From Bacteroides sp. (lineage in GTDB: Bacteria; Bacteroidota; Bacteroidia; Bacteroidales; Bacteroidaceae), in contig DXLO01000005.1 of assembly GCA_019414665.1 (NCBI GenBank), positions 1-64,000 of the forward strand: a stretch of DNA of 64,000 nucleotides, given 5' to 3'. The position numbers and the translations under genes are program-made. The notes below the pieces were generated by a model, which saw only the letters and a list, made by a program, of their open reading frames with translations, made no database searches and was not told where the DNA came from. This document shows positions 62,540-64,000 of the stretch, piece by piece. Positions within the stretch are counted from its first letter, which is position 1. Each line of letters opens with the position of its first letter.

Positions 62540-63619
62540 ATGAAACGCATTTTATTTCTATTCAATATATTGTTTGCCGTAGTTTTGGTTGCTCAGGCAC
62601 AGCCGAAAATAACATTCGACAAGAATGTGCAGGAGTTGGGATATGTGCTTTGGCGCAATCCGGTGACCATTACTTATAATTTCACGAATACGGGTGACAA
62701 ACCGCTGGTTATTTCGAAAGTAACTTCTTCCTGCGGCTGTACGGAGGTCGACTGGACTAAGTCTCCGATACCTGCCGGTGGAAAAGGTACGGTAACAGCC
62801 GTTTTCGACGCAGAGGCTATCGGACATTTCTATAAAGAAGTCGGTATTTACTGCAACGCTTCTTATCGTCCTATTTATCTGGAATTTAATGGTGAAGTAA
62901 CAGCCGACGCCAGAAATTATTCGTTTACCCATCCTTTCGGGTTTGGTGCAATCCGTCTGGACAAAGATGAAATAGAATTTAAAGATGTCAATAAAGGCGA
63001 CCATCCTGAATTTAGTATTCTGGTAGCCAATACATCCAATAAAGCTTATTCTCCGGTGCTGATGCATCTGCCTCCTTATCTGAGTGCAAAGGCAGTTCCT
63101 GAAGTGCTGGGAAGAGGTAAGAACGGTAAGATTATCGTTACGCTCGATACGGAAAAACTTCCGAAGTTCGGTATTACCCGTACATCGGTGTATCTGTCAC
63201 GCTATCCGGGCGACAAAGTGGGAAGCGACAACGAAATACCTGTATCGACAGTCTTGTTACCGGATTTCTCCGGACTGACCGAACAGCAGAAGAACAATCC
63301 TCCACAGATTTCGCTTTCTACTACACAGTTGGAGTTCCCTCCGCTGAAACCGAAACAGAAAAAATCGCAGAATGTCATCATTACTAATACGGGAAAGACC
63401 GATTTGGTGATTCAGGATATGCAGGTGTTCAACATCGCTCTAGCCGTCAATTTGAAGAAAACGGTACTGAAGCCGGGTGAATCTGCTAAGCTGAAGATTA
63501 CCGTACTTGGTGAGAACCTTTCGCGTGTGAAAGGTACTCCCCGTGTACTGATGATTACCAACGACCCGAATAAACCGTCGGTTACCATTCGGGTAAAGGC
63601 AAAAATCGTACAGCCTTAA
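62540..63619 (+). CDS. DUF1573 exported protein
   Basis: A 359-residue protein with a signal peptide (to about 20). Two Ig-like DUF1573 units are seen: near 28-120 with TSSCGCTEVDW, the Cys-Gly-Cys motif of the family, and near 255-355 with VIITNTGKTDLVIQDMQ. A linker domain is between. Such proteins are common periplasmic or surface beta-sandwich proteins in Bacteroidetes, resembling ASPM/SPD-2 chaperone-like folds; exact function is unknown. It has its own promoter and lies 44 bases before the MeaB-type gene, probably co-transcribed. Confidence 0.85.
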   Translation: MKRILFLFNILFAVVLVAQAQPKITFDKNVQELGYVLWRNPVTITYNFTNTGDKPLVISKVTSSCGCTEVDWTKSPIPAGGKGTVTAVFDAEAIGHFYKEVGIYCNASYRPIYLEFNGEVTADARNYSFTHPFGFGAIRLDKDEIEFKDVNKGDHPEFSILVANTSNKAYSPVLMHLPPYLSAKAVPEVLGRGKNGKIIVTLDTEKLPKFGITRTSVYLSRYPGDKVGSDNEIPVSTVLLPDFSGLTEQQKNNPPQISLSTTQLEFPPLKPKQKKSQNVIITNTGKTDLVIQDMQVFNIALAVNLKKTVLKPGESAKLKITVLGENLSRVKGTPRVLMITNDPNKPSVTIRVKAKIVQP

Positions 63620-63663
63620 GATTTCTCGTAAGGCTATTATTATCAACTTAAAATACTAAGACT

Positions 63664-64000
63664 ATGGAACACCCTGAGAACAGTGAGGAGTACAAGGGAT
63701 TGACTGTTAACAAGGGTATCGAACAACCCTCCAGTATAAATCCTTATTTGAACCTGAGAAAGAAACCCAAGCGCCGTCAGTTTACCGTAGGCGAGTACGT
63801 GGAAGGTATCGTAAAAGGCGATGTAACCGTACTTAGTCAGGCTGTCACGCTGGTAGAGAGTGTGAAACCCGAGCATCAGGCAGTCGCACAGGAGGTTATC
63901 GAAAAATGTCTGCCGTATTCAGGCAATTCTATCCGTGTGGGTATCAGTGGTGTTCCCGGAGCGGGGAAGAGTACGTCGATTGATGTATTCGGCCTGCATG
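63664..64000 (+). CDS. meaB: MeaB/ArgK-type GTPase chaperone of methylmalonyl-CoA mutase (partial)
   Basis: The first 112 residues run off the window. The N-terminal part includes QFTVGEYVEGIVKGDVTVLSQAVTLVES, typical of MeaB, and the P-loop GISGVPGAGKST near residue 93. MeaB loads and protects B12 in methylmalonyl-CoA mutase, part of the succinate-propionate route of Bacteroides. The start ATG 63664 is the first in frame. The rest of the protein and the nucleotide-binding motifs G3-G5 cannot be seen here. Confidence 0.85.
   Translation, partial: MEHPENSEEYKGLTVNKGIEQPSSINPYLNLRKKPKRRQFTVGEYVEGIVKGDVTVLSQAVTLVESVKPEHQAVAQEVIEKCLPYSGNSIRVGISGVPGAGKSTSIDVFGLH

Noticed and set aside
1..64000. 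tRNA, rRNA, riboswitch or origin of replication
   Set aside because: No cloverleaf, rRNA core, known aptamer or clustered DnaA-box region was recognised by reading both strands; a covariance-model search would be needed to exclude small RNAs.

Overview
The window reads as chromosomal DNA of a gut Bacteroidota in the Bacteroides/Phocaeicola group. The evidence is the SusC/SusD-type outer-membrane systems, a hybrid two-component system, lipoproteins with Bacteroidetes-style lipoboxes, and several promoters of the TTTG-N20-TAnnTTTG type. No rRNA, tRNA or CRISPR array was seen.

Positions 1-12.9 kb form an accessory island. It opens with a strikingly GC-rich DnaB-like helicase / HU / DUF4248 cluster and closes with a second HU gene, a tiny hydrophobic ORF and a peptidoglycan amidase. 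Between them lie a Cys-rich TPR protein, a complete PstI/BsuBI-type restriction-modification pair, a three-gene operon built around a DUF3990 (ADP-ribosyltransferase-like) protein, a lipoprotein metallophosphatase and a broken susC. A 51-bp hairpin occurs three times, identical, after successive gene blocks (2221, 5888, 6994). A 39-bp scar at 5798 is a leftover of a second copy of the DUF3791/DUF3990 junction, so the island has been built by repeat-mediated gain and loss of cassettes.

Positions 13.2-22.9 kb hold a SusC/SusD importer with an HExxH metallohydrolase lipoprotein and a DUF4302 lipoprotein, which looks like a protein- or peptide-directed uptake locus. They are followed by an internally deleted IS982-type element and two poorly known genes. 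Positions 23.2-27.2 kb hold an Oar-like TonB-dependent receptor with a glycerophosphodiester phosphodiesterase. Positions 27.4-33.1 kb (minus strand) encode a MacAB/TolC-like export system with one ATPase and two permeases. A ROK sugar kinase follows.

Positions 34.4-39.2 kb (GH43, DUF4861, GH28; minus strand) and 46.9-56.2 kb (hybrid two-component regulator, GH28, two PL1 pectate lyases) together form a pectin-degradation system with no SusC/D pair next to it. The two halves are separated by core genes: fabI, a gldB-like gene, an RsmI-like methyltransferase, a membrane/NUDIX-like protein, lipA and a DPP4-type peptidase. The two PL1 genes share upstream boxes that may bind the regulator. The regulator gene and the neighbouring GH28 gene converge with abutting stop codons inside one perfect hairpin.

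The right end carries a very large alpha-2-macroglobulin-like protein lacking the thioester motif and preceded by three 22-bp tandem repeats, a DUF1573 protein, and the start of a MeaB/ArgK-type GTPase that runs off the window.
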